Shown: piece after piece, positions 26,817 to 35,501 of the stretch
How positions within the stretch are numbered: position 1 is the first letter of the stretch
Layout: the number at the start of each line of letters is the position of its first letter
Source: Mobilicoccus pelagius NBRC 104925
Lineage (GTDB): Bacteria > Actinomycetota > Actinomycetes > Actinomycetales > Dermatophilaceae
Direction: 5' to 3'
Length of the DNA stretch: 64,000 nt
Assembly: GCF_000247995.1 (NCBI RefSeq)
Contig: NZ_BAFE01000009.1
Coordinates: 1-64,000, forward strand
Notes under the pieces: generated by a model
What the model saw: only the letters and a program-made list of their open reading frames with translations
The model's database searches: none
What the model was told of the DNA's origin: nothing
Made by a program: the position numbers and the translations under genes

Positions 26817-27130
26817 GTGAGCTCCTCCTCGTCACCCTGTCCGTCGTGGCCCCGTCGGACCTGCCTGGTCTCACCTCCCGCGCCCACCGACTGGGCGGAT
26901 CGCTCGCCGCGCTCCAGGGGCATGCGCTCCCGCCCCTCGTCGACGCGCTCGCGACCCTCACCGGCGGTGAGGCCCAGGCGGGGGAAGAGGTCCACGTCCG
27001 GCTCGTGCCCGTCGTCACCGACCCCGGCGGTGCGGGCGGGGCCTCGTGGGTGCGGCGGGTCGCGGCCCATCACCTCCGGTCCCTGCCGCAGGTGCGTCGC
27101 GAGCGGGCCCGCATCGACCCTTCACCGTGA
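26813..27130 (+). CDS. Small protein of unknown function at the end of the B12 operon
   Basis: GTG 26813 overlaps the btuD stop (GTGA) and gives 105 residues: MSELLLVTLSVVAPSDLPGL, a central GGSLAALQGHALPPLVDAL segment and a basic C-terminus. There are no Cys, no membrane span and no motif that I recognise. Four-base coupling and codon use like its neighbours support a real gene under B12 control. It could be a B12 trafficking or salvage accessory. Confidence 0.6.
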   Translation: MSELLLVTLSVVAPSDLPGLTSRAHRLGGSLAALQGHALPPLVDALATLTGGEAQAGEEVHVRLVPVVTDPGGAGGASWVRRVAAHHLRSLPQVRRERARIDPSP

Positions 27131-27219
27131 CTGGCGGGGCTCGCGCCGGCACCGCGGCGACGCTGGGGCCGAACGTACCGATGGTGACATCTGTGCAGGT
27201 CAGGGCAGCCTTGGCTTGC

Positions 27220-27249
27220 TTGTGGGCGGCGCAGGAGGGGGCCTAGGGT
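27220..27249 (+). promoter_or_regulatory. Promoter of the DUF1540 gene
   Basis: TTGTGG and TAGGGT are 18 bases apart, giving a leader of about 40 bases before the ATG at 27296. Confidence 0.4.
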
Positions 27250-27295
27250 GAGCCCGTCAGATACGCGGGCGACCGATCGTCCGAAGGGATCCACC

Positions 27296-27577
27296 ATGTC
27301 CACCACCACTTCCGTCTCCACCTGCGCCACGACCTCCTGCGCGTTCAACCACGACGGCTGTCACGCCCTCGCGGTCACCATCGGTGGCTCGCAGGGCACA
27401 GCGTCGTGCGGCACGTTCGTCACCGTCGACGTGCGCGGCGGCGTCGCGGGCGACGCCGGCAAGGTCGGCGCGTGCCAGCGTCTCGAGTGCGTCCACAACA
27501 CCGACCTCATGTGTTCCGCCGACGCCATCACCGTCGGTGGCGACAACGCCCTCTGCGAGACCTACCAGGCCCGCTGA
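27296..27577 (+). CDS. DUF1540 cysteine-rich protein (two repeats)
   Basis: A 93-residue protein with eight Cys in two similar sets, C10-C15-C22-C38 and C60-C65-C73-C87, each with the CxxxxCxxN-type DUF1540 pattern (CAFNHDGCHALAVTIGG; CVHNTDLMCSADAITVGG). The family is thought to bind metal, and its role is unknown. GAAGGG precedes the ATG. It is a single-gene unit with a strong hairpin downstream. Confidence 0.82.
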   Translation: MSTTTSVSTCATTSCAFNHDGCHALAVTIGGSQGTASCGTFVTVDVRGGVAGDAGKVGACQRLECVHNTDLMCSADAITVGGDNALCETYQAR

Positions 27578-27627
27578 CGACCCGCGCCCCCCGGGCGCAT
27601 CGACCGCCGCGATCCGTTCGGCGTGCA

Positions 27628-27662
27628 CGTGTGGCCCCCACCGGGCGGGTGGGGGCCACACG
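27628..27662. terminator. Bidirectional terminator between DUF1540 and the iron-box gene
   Basis: A perfect 15-bp stem (CGTGTGGCCCCCACC with its complement) and a 5-base loop lie between two converging genes. Confidence 0.75.
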
Positions 27663-27727
27663 CATGCCCGGCCCCGGGTGTCAGATACGCGGCGAGGCGT
27701 GCCGAGGCCGAGATCAGGGGTGCGGCG

Positions 27728-28606
27728 TCAGAGCCGCCGCGTCGATCCCGCGTCGCGGTGGTGGGCCGGGTTCGCGGTCGGGCCACTGGTGGGCCCGGTG
27801 GAGGGGAAGCCCGCGAACACGATCGTCTCGGCGTCGTCGTCCACGTGCAGCAGAGTGATGCCCGAGGGGTCGGTGTCGAGGCAGTGCACGCCGCGCCCGG
27901 CCGTGAGGGCCACCCCGACGGGGCGACGCGCGAGCACCCGCCCGTCCGCGCGGCCCGCGCCGACGTCGCGGCACAGACGTACGAGCGCGGGTTGGTCGGC
28001 GGCGAGCACGGCCTCGGCAGCGTCGAGGGCCTCGGTCGTCGCCCGCGGCGAGAGCTCGGCGGCCACCGCGGCGACCTCGGCGAACGGCCAGGCGGCCGTC
28101 CCCTCGCTGTCGTGGAGTGCGACCCGCTCGACGCTCAGGATCCCCACCCGGTTGCGGTTCGACCACGCCGGTTCCCGCACAAACACCGGGAGTTCGGCGG
28201 TCGCGGCCAGGCGACGCTGCTCGGCGATCGACACCCACTCGACGCGGGCCAGCAGGTGCAGGCTCGACACGAGGATGCGCACCTCCGCCGACGCCGCCTC
28301 GCGGTGGACGTCGAGACGCACGTCGTGGACGTCGTCGGCCACGTCGTTCCGGAGGCCGCCACCGGCGCCGACACCGAGTTCACCGGCCGCGACGTCCGCG
28401 AGGGAGGTCTCCGTGCACACGACGACGAGGCGTCCGTCCGCGGTGAGGCCGTGGGAGAGCACGTCGAGCTCCGCCGTCGGGTCGTGACGGTAGGGCGTCA
28501 GCGTGGCCCGGCCACCGCCGCCGAGGAGTCGCGCCGCGGACCGTGCGCGTCGGGCATCGGCCGAGGTCGCGGAGGCGGGGTCGCTCGAGGCGTGCGGTGG
28601 GGTCAT
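27728..28606 (-). CDS. Iron-box-controlled protein of unknown function (possibly split-barrel/HugZ-like)
   Basis: The 292-residue product starts at ATG 28606, with GGAG seven bases upstream. It is soluble and lacks a signal peptide. The order of segments (SARLLGGGGRATLTPY, DGRLVVVCTETS, VRLDVHREA, then AEAVLAADQPALVRLCRD and a C-terminal GITLLHVDDDAETIVFAGFP) is reminiscent of pyridoxamine-oxidase-like split barrels with a DUF2470-type tail found in heme utilisation proteins, but no diagnostic motif is clear. A DtxR/IdeR box ~50 bases upstream indicates expression under iron limitation. Confidence 0.6.
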   Translation of the reverse strand: MTPPHASSDPASATSADARRARSAARLLGGGGRATLTPYRHDPTAELDVLSHGLTADGRLVVVCTETSLADVAAGELGVGAGGGLRNDVADDVHDVRLDVHREAASAEVRILVSSLHLLARVEWVSIAEQRRLAATAELPVFVREPAWSNRNRVGILSVERVALHDSEGTAAWPFAEVAAVAAELSPRATTEALDAAEAVLAADQPALVRLCRDVGAGRADGRVLARRPVGVALTAGRGVHCLDTDPSGITLLHVDDDAETIVFAGFPSTGPTSGPTANPAHHRDAGSTRRL

Positions 28607-28658
28607 GCCTACTCCTGCGGTGGGGAACGTGACGACGCGCCGATCAGGTACGCCTTCG

Positions 28659-28677
28659 TAAAGTAAGGCTAACCTAA
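28659..28677. promoter_or_regulatory. DtxR/IdeR-type iron box
   Basis: TAAAGTAAGGCTAACCTAA matches 16 of 19 positions of the consensus TTAGGTTAGGCTAACCTAA. It lies ~50 bases before the start of the leftward gene ending at 27728, in AT-richer DNA than its surroundings. Confidence 0.8.
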
Positions 28678-28727
28678 TCGGCCCGTCGATGGGGGGCAAG
28701 AGTCGCTCCCGTCCGTGGGTCCCTCGC

Positions 28728-29155
28728 TCAGCCACCTTCGCGGTCGTCCTCCCAGATCGACCTCAGGCGGTGGACCCGCAACGCGGTGACGTGCGCCGTT
28801 CCCGCGACGGCCGTGAGGGCCGGGGTGCGGGTGCCGTCGTCGGGCAAACTCAACGAGGACACCGTCGCTGCGCCGTCGCCGAGGAACACCCCGACGGTGC
28901 CACGGTCGACGAACACCCGCAGGCGCAGTATGTCCCCCTCGAGCGGCGCCAACCGCACCCCGCCGTCTCCGGGCGTGGAGTTCGTCGTGCGGCGGTCGAG
29001 GACGGCGCGCTGTGCGAGGTCGTCGTAGGCGACGTATGTGCAGCGCCCCGACGCCGTTCCGAGCACCTCGAGGCCGATCTGTTCGGCGGTCGATCGGGCG
29101 AGGTCCACCTCGAGCTCGACCTCGTACGTCTGTGTGACCGGCCCCGCGCAGCGGC
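28728..29155 (-). pseudogene. Fragment: C-terminal beta-sandwich of a GH32 levanase/fructosidase
   Basis: The frame following the CPBP stop reads YEVELEVDLARSTAEQIGLE, then YVAYDD, AVLDRRTTN and LRLRVFVDRGTVGVFLGDG, and ends in VHRLRSIWEDDREGG. These are the hallmarks of the GH32 C-terminal module (LRIFVDRSSVEVF in full enzymes). There is no start codon with a ribosome site and no catalytic five-blade propeller upstream; the adjoining DNA encodes a protease instead. I read it as the remnant of a deleted beta-fructosidase gene. Translation by readthrough or reinitiation from the CPBP gene is possible but unsupported. Confidence 0.6.
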
Positions 29156-29160
29156 AACGT

Positions 29161-29691
29161 TCACAGGAGGGCGGGCGCGAGGTTGACGGCGGTGTGGACC
29201 AGGGCGCCGGGCCAGACCGAACCGTGGCCGTGGCGCAACCACCCGAGGGCCAAGCCGGCGCCGAACTGAATCGGTAAGAGCGGCCACAGCCGCATGTCGG
29301 CGAGGAGCAGCGCGACGTGGGGGAGGAGGAAGACACCGGCCTGGAGGAGGTTCCCCACCGTGAAGCCGAACCGCCGGATCAGGAGTCCGCCCAGGAGGCC
29401 GCGGAAGAACACCTCCTCGCCGCCCGCCCGCAGCGCCACGCCGATCGCGGCGAGCGGCGACAGCGCGACGGTCGTGACCCCGGGGGCCGCGCGCGCTTCG
29501 GCGGGGATGACGGACGTCGCCGCCCAGGCGAGCAGCCCGCAGGGCACGAGCAGGGCGAGCGCGAACAGATAGCCCCGTGACTCGCCTCGGCCCAGTCCGC
29601 ACCGACGCCACGCCTCACTCCCGCGCCCGCGCCGGAGCGCGACCAGCACGTACACGGCACTCGGCAGGCATAGGAGGACGAATTCGGTCAC
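29161..29691 (-). CDS. CPBP-family intramembrane protease
   Basis: A 176-residue membrane protein with four to five helices and all three motifs of the Abi/CPBP (Rce1-like) glutamic proteases: EEVFFR (E92, E93, R97), FLLPH (F121, H125) and HTAVN (H166, N170). Such enzymes cut prenylated or other peptides within the membrane; in bacteria some give bacteriocin immunity or process sigma-factor regulators. No substrate gene is adjacent. It starts with GTG. Confidence 0.83.
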   Translation of the reverse strand: MTEFVLLCLPSAVYVLVALRRGRGSEAWRRCGLGRGESRGYLFALALLVPCGLLAWAATSVIPAEARAAPGVTTVALSPLAAIGVALRAGGEEVFFRGLLGGLLIRRFGFTVGNLLQAGVFLLPHVALLLADMRLWPLLPIQFGAGLALGWLRHGHGSVWPGALVHTAVNLAPALL

Positions 29692-30025
29692 GCCGCCACC
29701 ATTCCAGACGGCGGGGCGGGAACGATCGGTCGCCCCGCACCGGGCATTCGGCCGGTAATGTCGTGTGGGCTCAGGGCTTATCAGGGTCGGCGCCCGTCAA
29801 GCAGGCGATCCGGTCGGGAAGAGTTCGGTGAGTCCGTGCGTCGTCGGTGTCCAGCCGCGGCACTGCGTGCCGGAGTGTCGAGTCCCTGTCCTGGTCTTCC
29901 GTGGCGATTAGGGAGGGGCGGAGCGCGCTGGTAGCGTGGCCTCTTGCCGTCGATCGGCCGCGGAGAGAGAGCGCCGGGTGGATTCGCCCCCGAGCACCGC
30001 GCAACGAGTGAGTGAGGAGTCGTCA
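29692..30025 (+). other. Intergenic and leader region of rpsO
   Basis: No coding frame is supported. It holds a candidate rpsO promoter and then an ~80-base leader. S15 autoregulates its mRNA in many bacteria, so a leader structure is plausible, though I could not fold it. Confidence 0.4.
29908..29937 (+). promoter_or_regulatory. Candidate rpsO promoter
   Basis: TTAGGG and TAGCGT are spaced by 18 bases, upstream of an ~80-base leader ending in GAGGAG before the rpsO GTG. Confidence 0.4.
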
Positions 30026-30295
30026 GTGCCGCTGGATGCTGAGACCAAGAAGAAGATCATGGCCGAGTTCGGCACGGGTGAGAACGACACCGGCTCGCCC
30101 GAGGTGCAGATCGCGATGCTCACGCAGCGCATCAAGGACCTCACCGAGCACTCGCGCGCCCACAAGCACGACCACCACAGCCGCCGCGGCCTGCTGCTGC
30201 TCGTCGGTCGTCGGAAGCGCATGCTGCGCTACCTCGAGTCCGTCGACGTCGAGCGCTACCGCGCGCTGATCAAGCGCCTCGGTCTGCGCCGTTGA
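30026..30295 (+). CDS. rpsO: 30S ribosomal protein S15
   Basis: A full-length 89-residue S15 that binds 16S rRNA in the central domain of the small subunit. The conserved run [14 protein letters not shown], the [10 protein letters not shown] loop and the ending [12 protein letters not shown] are intact. It starts at GTG 30026 with GAGGAG upstream, matching the family N-terminus [12 protein letters not shown]. It stands next to pnp as in most bacteria, with a strong hairpin between them. Confidence 0.98.
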   Translation: MPLDAETKKKIMAEFGTGENDTGSPEVQIAMLTQRIKDLTEHSRAHKHDHHSRRGLLLLVGRRKRMLRYLESVDVERYRALIKRLGLRR

Positions 30296-30306
30296 CGCAA
30301 GGCTTC

Positions 30307-30349
30307 ACGCCAGGGGCGGTCACCTCTTCCGGGTGACCGCCCCTGGCGT
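30307..30349 (+). terminator. Hairpin between rpsO and pnp
   Basis: A perfect 18-bp stem (ACGCCAGGGGCGGTCACC with its complement) with a 7-base loop begins 11 bases after the rpsO stop. It may end rpsO transcription or serve as an RNase processing site in the rpsO-pnp mRNA. Confidence 0.75.
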
Positions 30350-30561
30350 ACATCCACCCCTGTCGACGCGTCGGTCGCGACGACACGCGCGAGATCGGGG
30401 AGGATGGGGCCGCACGCAGAATTCCGCCCCCGCCACCATCCGGTGGTGAGCGGCGGAGGTCACGCCACGACGCAACCGCGGGTGCGTGACGTCAGAACGA
30501 AGACAGCCCGGGCACAACGACGATGCTCCGAGCCGAAGAGATGAAGAACAGGAGGGCCCAC

Positions 30562-33135
30562 ATGGAGGGTCCAGAGATCACGTCCACCGAAGCGATCATC
30601 GACAACGGTCGATTCGGTACCCGCACGATCCGTTTCGAGACGGGCCGCCTCGCCAAGCAGGCGAACGGCGCGGTCGCCGCGTACCTCGACGACGACACGA
30701 TGCTGCTGTCCACGACGACGGCCGGCAAGAACCCCAAGGATCAGTTCGACTTCTTCCCCCTCACGGTCGACGTCGAGGAGCGGATGTACGCCGCGGGCAA
30801 GATCCCCGGCAGCTTCTTCCGTCGTGAGGGTCGTCCCGGCACGGACGCCATCCTCACGTGCCGTCTCATCGACCGTCCCCTGCGCCCGACCTTCAAGAAG
30901 GGTCTGCGCAACGAGGTGCAGGTCGTCATCACCGTGATGGCGCTCAACCCCGACCACCAGTACGACGTCCTCGCGATCAACGCGGCGAGCGCGTCGACGC
31001 AGATCTCCGGCCTGCCGTTCTCCGGCCCGGTCGGCGGTGTGCGCATGTCGCTCATCGACGGTCAGTGGGTCGCGTTCCCCAACTTCGGCGACATCGAGCG
31101 GTCCGTCTTCGACATGGTCGTCGCCGGCCGCGTCGTCGGTGACGACGTCGCGATCATGATGGTCGAGGCCGAGTCCACCGAGCAGACGTGGGACCTCGTC
31201 AAGAACCAGGGCAAGACCGCGCCGACCGAAGAGGTCGTCGCCGAGGGTCTCGAGGCGGCCAAGCCGTTCATCGCAACCCTGTGCCGCGCCCAGGCCGAGC
31301 TCGCCGACAAGGCGGGCAAGGAGGTCCAGGAGTTCCCGATCTTCCTCGACTACGAGGACGATGTCTACGAGGCGGTCGAGCAGGCCACGAGCGACAAACT
31401 GCGCGAGCTGCTGTCCATCGCGGGCAAGCAGGAGCGCGAGGACGCGCTCGACGAGGCCAAGGACATCCTCAAGGAGAACCTGGCCGGCGAGGGCAAGCCG
31501 TTCGAGGGGCGAGAGAAGGAGATCTCCGCGGCCTACCGTGCGGTGCAGAAGAAGCTCGTCCGCGAGCGCATCCTCACCGAGAAGGTCCGCATCGACGGCC
31601 GTGGCCTCGCCGACATCCGCGCCCTCGGCGCCGAGGTCGAGGTCCTGCCGCGCGTGCACGGCTCCGCGATCTTCGAGCGTGGCGAGACCCAGATCATGGG
31701 TGTCACGACGCTCAACATGCTCCGCATGGAGCAGCAGCTCGACACCCTCTCCCCGGTGACGCGCAAGCGCTACATGCACAACTACAACTTCCCGCCGTAC
31801 TCCACCGGTGAGACGGGCCGCGTCGGCAGCCCCAAGCGTCGCGAGATCGGCCACGGTGCGCTCGCCGAGCGTGCCCTCATGCCGGTGCTCCCCACCCGTG
31901 AGGAGTTCCCCTACGCCATCCGTCAGGTGTCCGAGGCCCTCGGCTCCAACGGTTCGACGTCGATGGGTTCGGTCTGCGCCTCCACCCTCTCGCTGCTCAA
32001 CGCCGGTGTGCCGTTGCGCGCCCCGGTCGCGGGCATCGCGATGGGCCTCGTGTCCGCTGAGATCGACGGGACGACGCAGTACGCGGCGCTCACCGACATC
32101 CTCGGGGCCGAGGACGCGTTCGGCGACATGGACTTCAAGGTCGCCGGCACGAAGGAGTTCGTCACGGCGATCCAGCTCGACACGAAGCTCGACGGCATCC
32201 CCGCCTCGGTGCTCGCCGGCGCGCTGACCCAGGCCCGTGACGCGCGCCTGCACATCCTCGACGTCATGAACGAGGCCATCGACGCCCCCGACGAGATGAG
32301 CGCCTACGCGCCTCGCGTCATCAGCGTCCAGGTCCCGGTCGACAAGATCGGTGAGGTCATCGGCCCGAAGGGCAAGATGATCAACCAGATCCAGGAGGAG
32401 ACCGGCGCGGACATCTCCATCGAGGACGACGGCACCGTCTACATCGGCGCCACCGACGGCCCGTCGGCGGAGGCGGCTCGCGCGCAGATCAACGCGATCG
32501 CCAACCCGACGATGCCCGAGGTCGGCGAGCGGTTCCTCGGCACCGTCGTCAAGACGACGACGTTCGGCGCGTTCGTCTCGCTGCTGCCCGGCAAGGACGG
32601 CCTGCTGCACATCTCCGAGGTGCGCAAGCTCGTCGGCGGCAAGCGGATCGACTCCGTCGACGACGTTCTCTCCATCGGCCATAAGATCCAGGTCGAGCTC
32701 AAGGAGATCGACCCGCGCGGCAAGCTCTCCCTGGGCGCCGTCCTCACCGACGAGCAGCAGGCTGCGGCCGACGCCGACGGTGCGCACGAGGGTCGCGGCC
32801 CGCGTCGTGAGCGTGGCGACCGTGACCACGACCGTGGTGAGCGTCGAGACCGTGGCGACCGCCGTGAGCGTGCGCCGCGTGAGGACCGCGAGCCCCGTGA
32901 ACCCAAGGCCGACACCGAGGGCGAGGGCGGCCCGGAGGACCACGAGTCCGACGAGGAGCGCGGCGAGCGTCGTAGCCGCAACCGAAACCGCCGCCGTGGC
33001 TCGCGTGGCCGCGGCAGCAACGGTGGCGACAACCGCGAGAACGTCGAGCACGGCGAGGACACCCCTGCCGCCGACGCGATCGTCGAGTCTGCGTCCGCCG
33101 GTGAGGGCGTCTCCGCCACCTCCGACGAGGCCTGA
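30562..33135 (+). CDS. pnp: Polyribonucleotide nucleotidyltransferase (PNPase)
   Basis: 3'-5' phosphorolytic exoribonuclease that also synthesises heteropolymeric tails. Two RNase PH domains flank a helical domain, followed by KH ([19 protein letters not shown]) and S1 ([20 protein letters not shown]) domains. ATG 30562 follows GGAGGG by five bases and fits the family N-terminus; a longer frame from 30523 is rejected. The C-terminus adds ~115 residues rich in Arg, Glu, Asp and Gly ([18 protein letters not shown] and so on), an unstructured RNA- or protein-binding tail. Total 857 residues. Confidence 0.98.
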   Translation: MEGPEITSTEAIIDNGRFGTRTIRFETGRLAKQANGAVAAYLDDDTMLLSTTTAGKNPKDQFDFFPLTVDVEERMYAAGKIPGSFFRREGRPGTDAILTCRLIDRPLRPTFKKGLRNEVQVVITVMALNPDHQYDVLAINAASASTQISGLPFSGPVGGVRMSLIDGQWVAFPNFGDIERSVFDMVVAGRVVGDDVAIMMVEAESTEQTWDLVKNQGKTAPTEEVVAEGLEAAKPFIATLCRAQAELADKAGKEVQEFPIFLDYEDDVYEAVEQATSDKLRELLSIAGKQEREDALDEAKDILKENLAGEGKPFEGREKEISAAYRAVQKKLVRERILTEKVRIDGRGLADIRALGAEVEVLPRVHGSAIFERGETQIMGVTTLNMLRMEQQLDTLSPVTRKRYMHNYNFPPYSTGETGRVGSPKRREIGHGALAERALMPVLPTREEFPYAIRQVSEALGSNGSTSMGSVCASTLSLLNAGVPLRAPVAGIAMGLVSAEIDGTTQYAALTDILGAEDAFGDMDFKVAGTKEFVTAIQLDTKLDGIPASVLAGALTQARDARLHILDVMNEAIDAPDEMSAYAPRVISVQVPVDKIGEVIGPKGKMINQIQEETGADISIEDDGTVYIGATDGPSAEAARAQINAIANPTMPEVGERFLGTVVKTTTFGAFVSLLPGKDGLLHISEVRKLVGGKRIDSVDDVLSIGHKIQVELKEIDPRGKLSLGAVLTDEQQAAADADGAHEGRGPRRERGDRDHDRGERRDRGDRRERAPREDREPREPKADTEGEGGPEDHESDEERGERRSRNRNRRRGSRGRGSNGGDNRENVEHGEDTPAADAIVESASAGEGVSATSDEA

Positions 33136-33155
33136 GCCTCACCGTTCCTGCCACG

Positions 33156-33201
33156 ACGGCGACGGCCCCGTCCACCTCCGGGTGGGCGGGGCCGTCGCCG
33201 T
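33156..33201 (+). terminator. Terminator of pnp
   Basis: A 15-bp stem (ACGGCGACGGCCCCG with its complement), extended by an inner CCACC/GGTGG, begins 21 bases after the pnp stop. Confidence 0.75.
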
Positions 33202-33245
33202 GCCGGGGCGTCCAGCGGTGGGGTGAGGGGACGGGGGAACGTCGC

Positions 33246-33251
33246 TAAGCT
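33246..33251 (+). promoter_or_regulatory. -10 hexamer TAAGCT of the hemerythrin gene (leaderless type)
   Basis: TAAGCT ends six bases before the ATG; no Shine-Dalgarno site is present in the gap. Confidence 0.45.
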
Positions 33252-33257
33252 CGGGCA

Positions 33258-33836
33258 ATGGCTCACAAGACGGAGTTCGTCATCCCCCGCCCCACGTCGG
33301 GCGACCTCATCGACGCCATCATCGACGACCACCGCGTGATGGAGGCGCTACTGCGCGACATCCGTGACTCGACCGCCGACCGCGACGGCGCCCGCCGTGC
33401 CTGCGCCGCACTGCTCGTCGCGCACAGCGAGGCCGAGGAGGAGAAGGTGTACCCGACGCTGCGTCGCAAGACCGACGAGGTGGGTGAGCACGAGGCCGAC
33501 CACGGCGAGGAGGAGCACGCCGAGGGTCTCGTCGCGATGCTCGAACTCCTCGAGGCCAAGGGCACCGACACCCAGAAGTTCGACGACGCGGCCGAAAAGC
33601 TCAGCAACTACCTCTACCACCACTTCGTGGAGGAGGAGCTGACGATCCTCAACCCGGCCCGCACCGAGCTCTCCGACGCGCAGCGCGCCGACCTCGGCTC
33701 GGCGTTCCTCGCCGCCCGCAGCGAACTCCTCGACTCCGACTGCGGCGACGTCGAGAACGTCCGCCGTCTCGTCAAGGAGGCCGTCGCCGACGGCACGATC
33801 GAGTCCACCGACATCCCCGACGCCCCGGCCGACTGA
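33258..33836 (+). CDS. Hemerythrin HHE-domain protein
   Basis: A 192-residue soluble helical protein with hemerythrin-type di-iron ligands: H25 in IDDHRVM, H56 with E60 in LLVAHSEAEEEKVY, H82 in EADHGEEEH, and H122 with E126 in YHHFVEEEL. The family binds oxygen, NO or iron and is often linked to oxidative or nitrosative stress. It is a single-gene unit bounded by hairpins, followed by a converging metal transporter gene. Confidence 0.88.
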   Translation: MAHKTEFVIPRPTSGDLIDAIIDDHRVMEALLRDIRDSTADRDGARRACAALLVAHSEAEEEKVYPTLRRKTDEVGEHEADHGEEEHAEGLVAMLELLEAKGTDTQKFDDAAEKLSNYLYHHFVEEELTILNPARTELSDAQRADLGSAFLAARSELLDSDCGDVENVRRLVKEAVADGTIESTDIPDAPAD

Positions 33837-33848
33837 CGCGACACCCCA

Positions 33849-33896
33849 CACGACGAACGGGCCGCACCCTCACGGGGGTGCGGCCCGTTCGTCGTG
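33849..33896. terminator. Bidirectional terminator between hemerythrin and CDF genes
   Basis: A perfect 21-bp stem with a 6-base loop, the strongest hairpin in the window, lies between two converging genes; it starts right after the hemerythrin stop. Confidence 0.85.
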
Positions 33897-33908
33897 CCCG
33901 GGGGGGAC

Positions 33909-34736
33909 TCAGCCGCGGTCGCGGGCCTCGTCGCTGCAGCACGTGGTCCCGTTGCTGCGGCACGCGTCGTCGGTGCTCGGGGTCGTCGTGTCGCCGCAGG
34001 CGTCGGTGCCGCAGGAGTCCGAGCCGGGAACGGCCGGGCCGCAGCCGCAGGACTCGCCCTCCCACGTCTCGCGGCCCTCGTGGACGGCGACGGCCGCGAT
34101 GACGAGGGCGGCGACCGGGTCGGCCCACCACCAGCCGAACGCCATGTTGAGGAGGAGTCCGACGAGGAGCACGGCCGAGAGGTAGGTGCACAGGAGCGTC
34201 TGCGTTGAGTCGGCGACGACGCTCCCCGAGGAGAGCTCCCGCCCCGTGCGGCGTTGCGCCCACGAGAGGAACGGCATGACGATCAACGACAGCGCCGCGA
34301 TGGCGACGCCCAGGGTCGAGGAGTCCGGGGCGTGGCGGTGCCACAACGCCTCGCCGGCCTCCCACGTCACGTACGCGGCGAGCAGGAAGAATGACACCCC
34401 GATGGCCTTGAGCGCCTGCTCCTCCCGTTCCTCCGGGATCGCGTGACGGAACTGCCAGAGGATGACGAGTCCGCTGAACATCTCGATCGTCGAGTCCAAC
34501 CCGAACCCGACGAGGGCCGCCGACGACGCGGCCGCGCCGGCGGCGATCGAGACGACGGCCTCGACGACGTTGTACGCGACCGACGCCCCGGCGAGGAGCT
34601 GGGCGCGACGCCCGAGGAGGCGGCGACGGGCCGGATCGAGCGGGCGTGTGGGGGCGTCCGGGCAGGCGTCGCTGTCGCCGCCGCTGCCGCAGCCGTACCC
34701 CGCCGTGGAGCTGCAAGTGGTCTCGTCGTTCGTCAC
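33909..34736 (-). CDS. Cation diffusion facilitator family transporter with cysteine-rich tails
   Basis: The 275-residue product has the CDF six-helix core (VAYNVVEAVVSIAAG, GFGLDSTIEMFSG with D of the metal site, SVVADSTQTLLCTYLS, WWADPVAALVIAAVAVHEG), but no C-terminal cytoplasmic domain of the usual size. Both ends are Cys-rich: CSSTAGYGCGSGGDSDAC at the N-terminus and CGCGP, CGTDACG, CRSNGTTCCS at the C-terminus. It therefore probably exports a soft metal such as Zn or Co. GTG 34736 lies six bases after a TACGAT hexamer, a leaderless arrangement. Confidence 0.83.
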   Translation of the reverse strand: MTNDETTCSSTAGYGCGSGGDSDACPDAPTRPLDPARRRLLGRRAQLLAGASVAYNVVEAVVSIAAGAAASSAALVGFGLDSTIEMFSGLVILWQFRHAIPEEREEQALKAIGVSFFLLAAYVTWEAGEALWHRHAPDSSTLGVAIAALSLIVMPFLSWAQRRTGRELSSGSVVADSTQTLLCTYLSAVLLVGLLLNMAFGWWWADPVAALVIAAVAVHEGRETWEGESCGCGPAVPGSDSCGTDACGDTTTPSTDDACRSNGTTCCSDEARDRG

Positions 34737-34742
34737 ACGAGG

Positions 34743-34748
34743 ATCGTA
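34743..34748 (-). promoter_or_regulatory. -10 hexamer TACGAT of the CDF gene (leaderless type)
   Basis: Read leftward, TACGAT is followed by CCTCGT and then the GTG start. Confidence 0.4.
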
Positions 34749-34933
34749 GGTGCCCGCCCCATGTCCCCCTCGCCGGCCGTCGGGCGCGCGTCGGCGGACC
34801 TTCTGCCCCAGGCGCCTCACCGCGGGCGTCCCGTTCCCCGCGCCACGGAGCGGGCTTGTACGACGGGCGAACTCGGGTCCACCACCTGGCGGCCGATGGG
34901 AGAGGGACGGGAGTACGACGGGAAGGGGACACG

Positions 34934-35425
34934 GTGGAACGGATGGTCGTGGCCGGGCCGCGCACGGCTGCAGGACTGCCCCGCCGATCAGACGTCCTCG
35001 GTGCGCATCTTCCCGGTGGTCGCACCCCGTGGTCGTTCGAGACGCTCCACGGCGGTCGACACGCCCCCGCGGCGTCCACGCCCGAGGCGACGACCCCGCC
35101 GCCCGCCGCGATCCCGCCACCCGCCCCCTGGCGACTTCGTCCGGGTCTCGGTGTCACCGAGACCGGTTGTCTCCTCGTCGGTCTCGCCCTCGCTCTCGCG
35201 GTGACGCCGGGAGCGGGGGAGACCGAGCAGGGACTCGTGCGCCGTCGCCGCCTCACGCCGGTGGATGACGTCGTCGTGATCCCCGAGCTCGTCACCGCCG
35301 CGCGGCCCCTCACCGAACTGCCGCTCGCGCTCGTCGTCACCTCCCGCACCGACGAACGCGCGCTCCTCGCCGAACTCTCGGCGACGACGCGGTGGCACGT
35401 CACGGTCGCGTCGTTCACCTCCTGA
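34934..35425 (+). CDS. Hypothetical protein with one hydrophobic segment
   Basis: GTG 34934, preceded by GAAGGGG, gives 163 residues (MERMVVAGPRTAAGLPRR). A Pro/Ala-rich stretch (PAASTPEATTPPPAAIPPPA) leads to a hydrophobic segment VTETGCLLVGLALALAVTPG and a C-terminal part with VDDVVVIPELVTAARPL and LPLALVVTSRTDERALLAEL. I recognise no family. The third-position GC pattern supports coding, but the start is uncertain. Confidence 0.45.
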   Translation: MERMVVAGPRTAAGLPRRSDVLGAHLPGGRTPWSFETLHGGRHAPAASTPEATTPPPAAIPPPAPWRLRPGLGVTETGCLLVGLALALAVTPGAGETEQGLVRRRRLTPVDDVVVIPELVTAARPLTELPLALVVTSRTDERALLAELSATTRWHVTVASFTS

Positions 35426-35489
35426 GGTCCAGGTCGGTCGGGAGCCCCTGCGTCGAGCACCGCCCGGGGGCGGGCCGCGCCGCGCCTCG

Positions 35490-35495
35490 TAGGCT
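35490..35495 (+). promoter_or_regulatory. -10 hexamer TAGGCT of the Gfo/Idh/MocA gene (leaderless type)
   Basis: TAGGCT ends six bases before the ATG at 35502. Confidence 0.4.
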
Positions 35496-35501
35496 GCCCA
35501 C

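Noticed and set aside
34446-35210. Rightward frames over the CDF gene promoter as additional proteins
   Set aside because: They overlap the CDF coding sequence in antisense and lack ribosome sites; only the frame from 34934 has some support.
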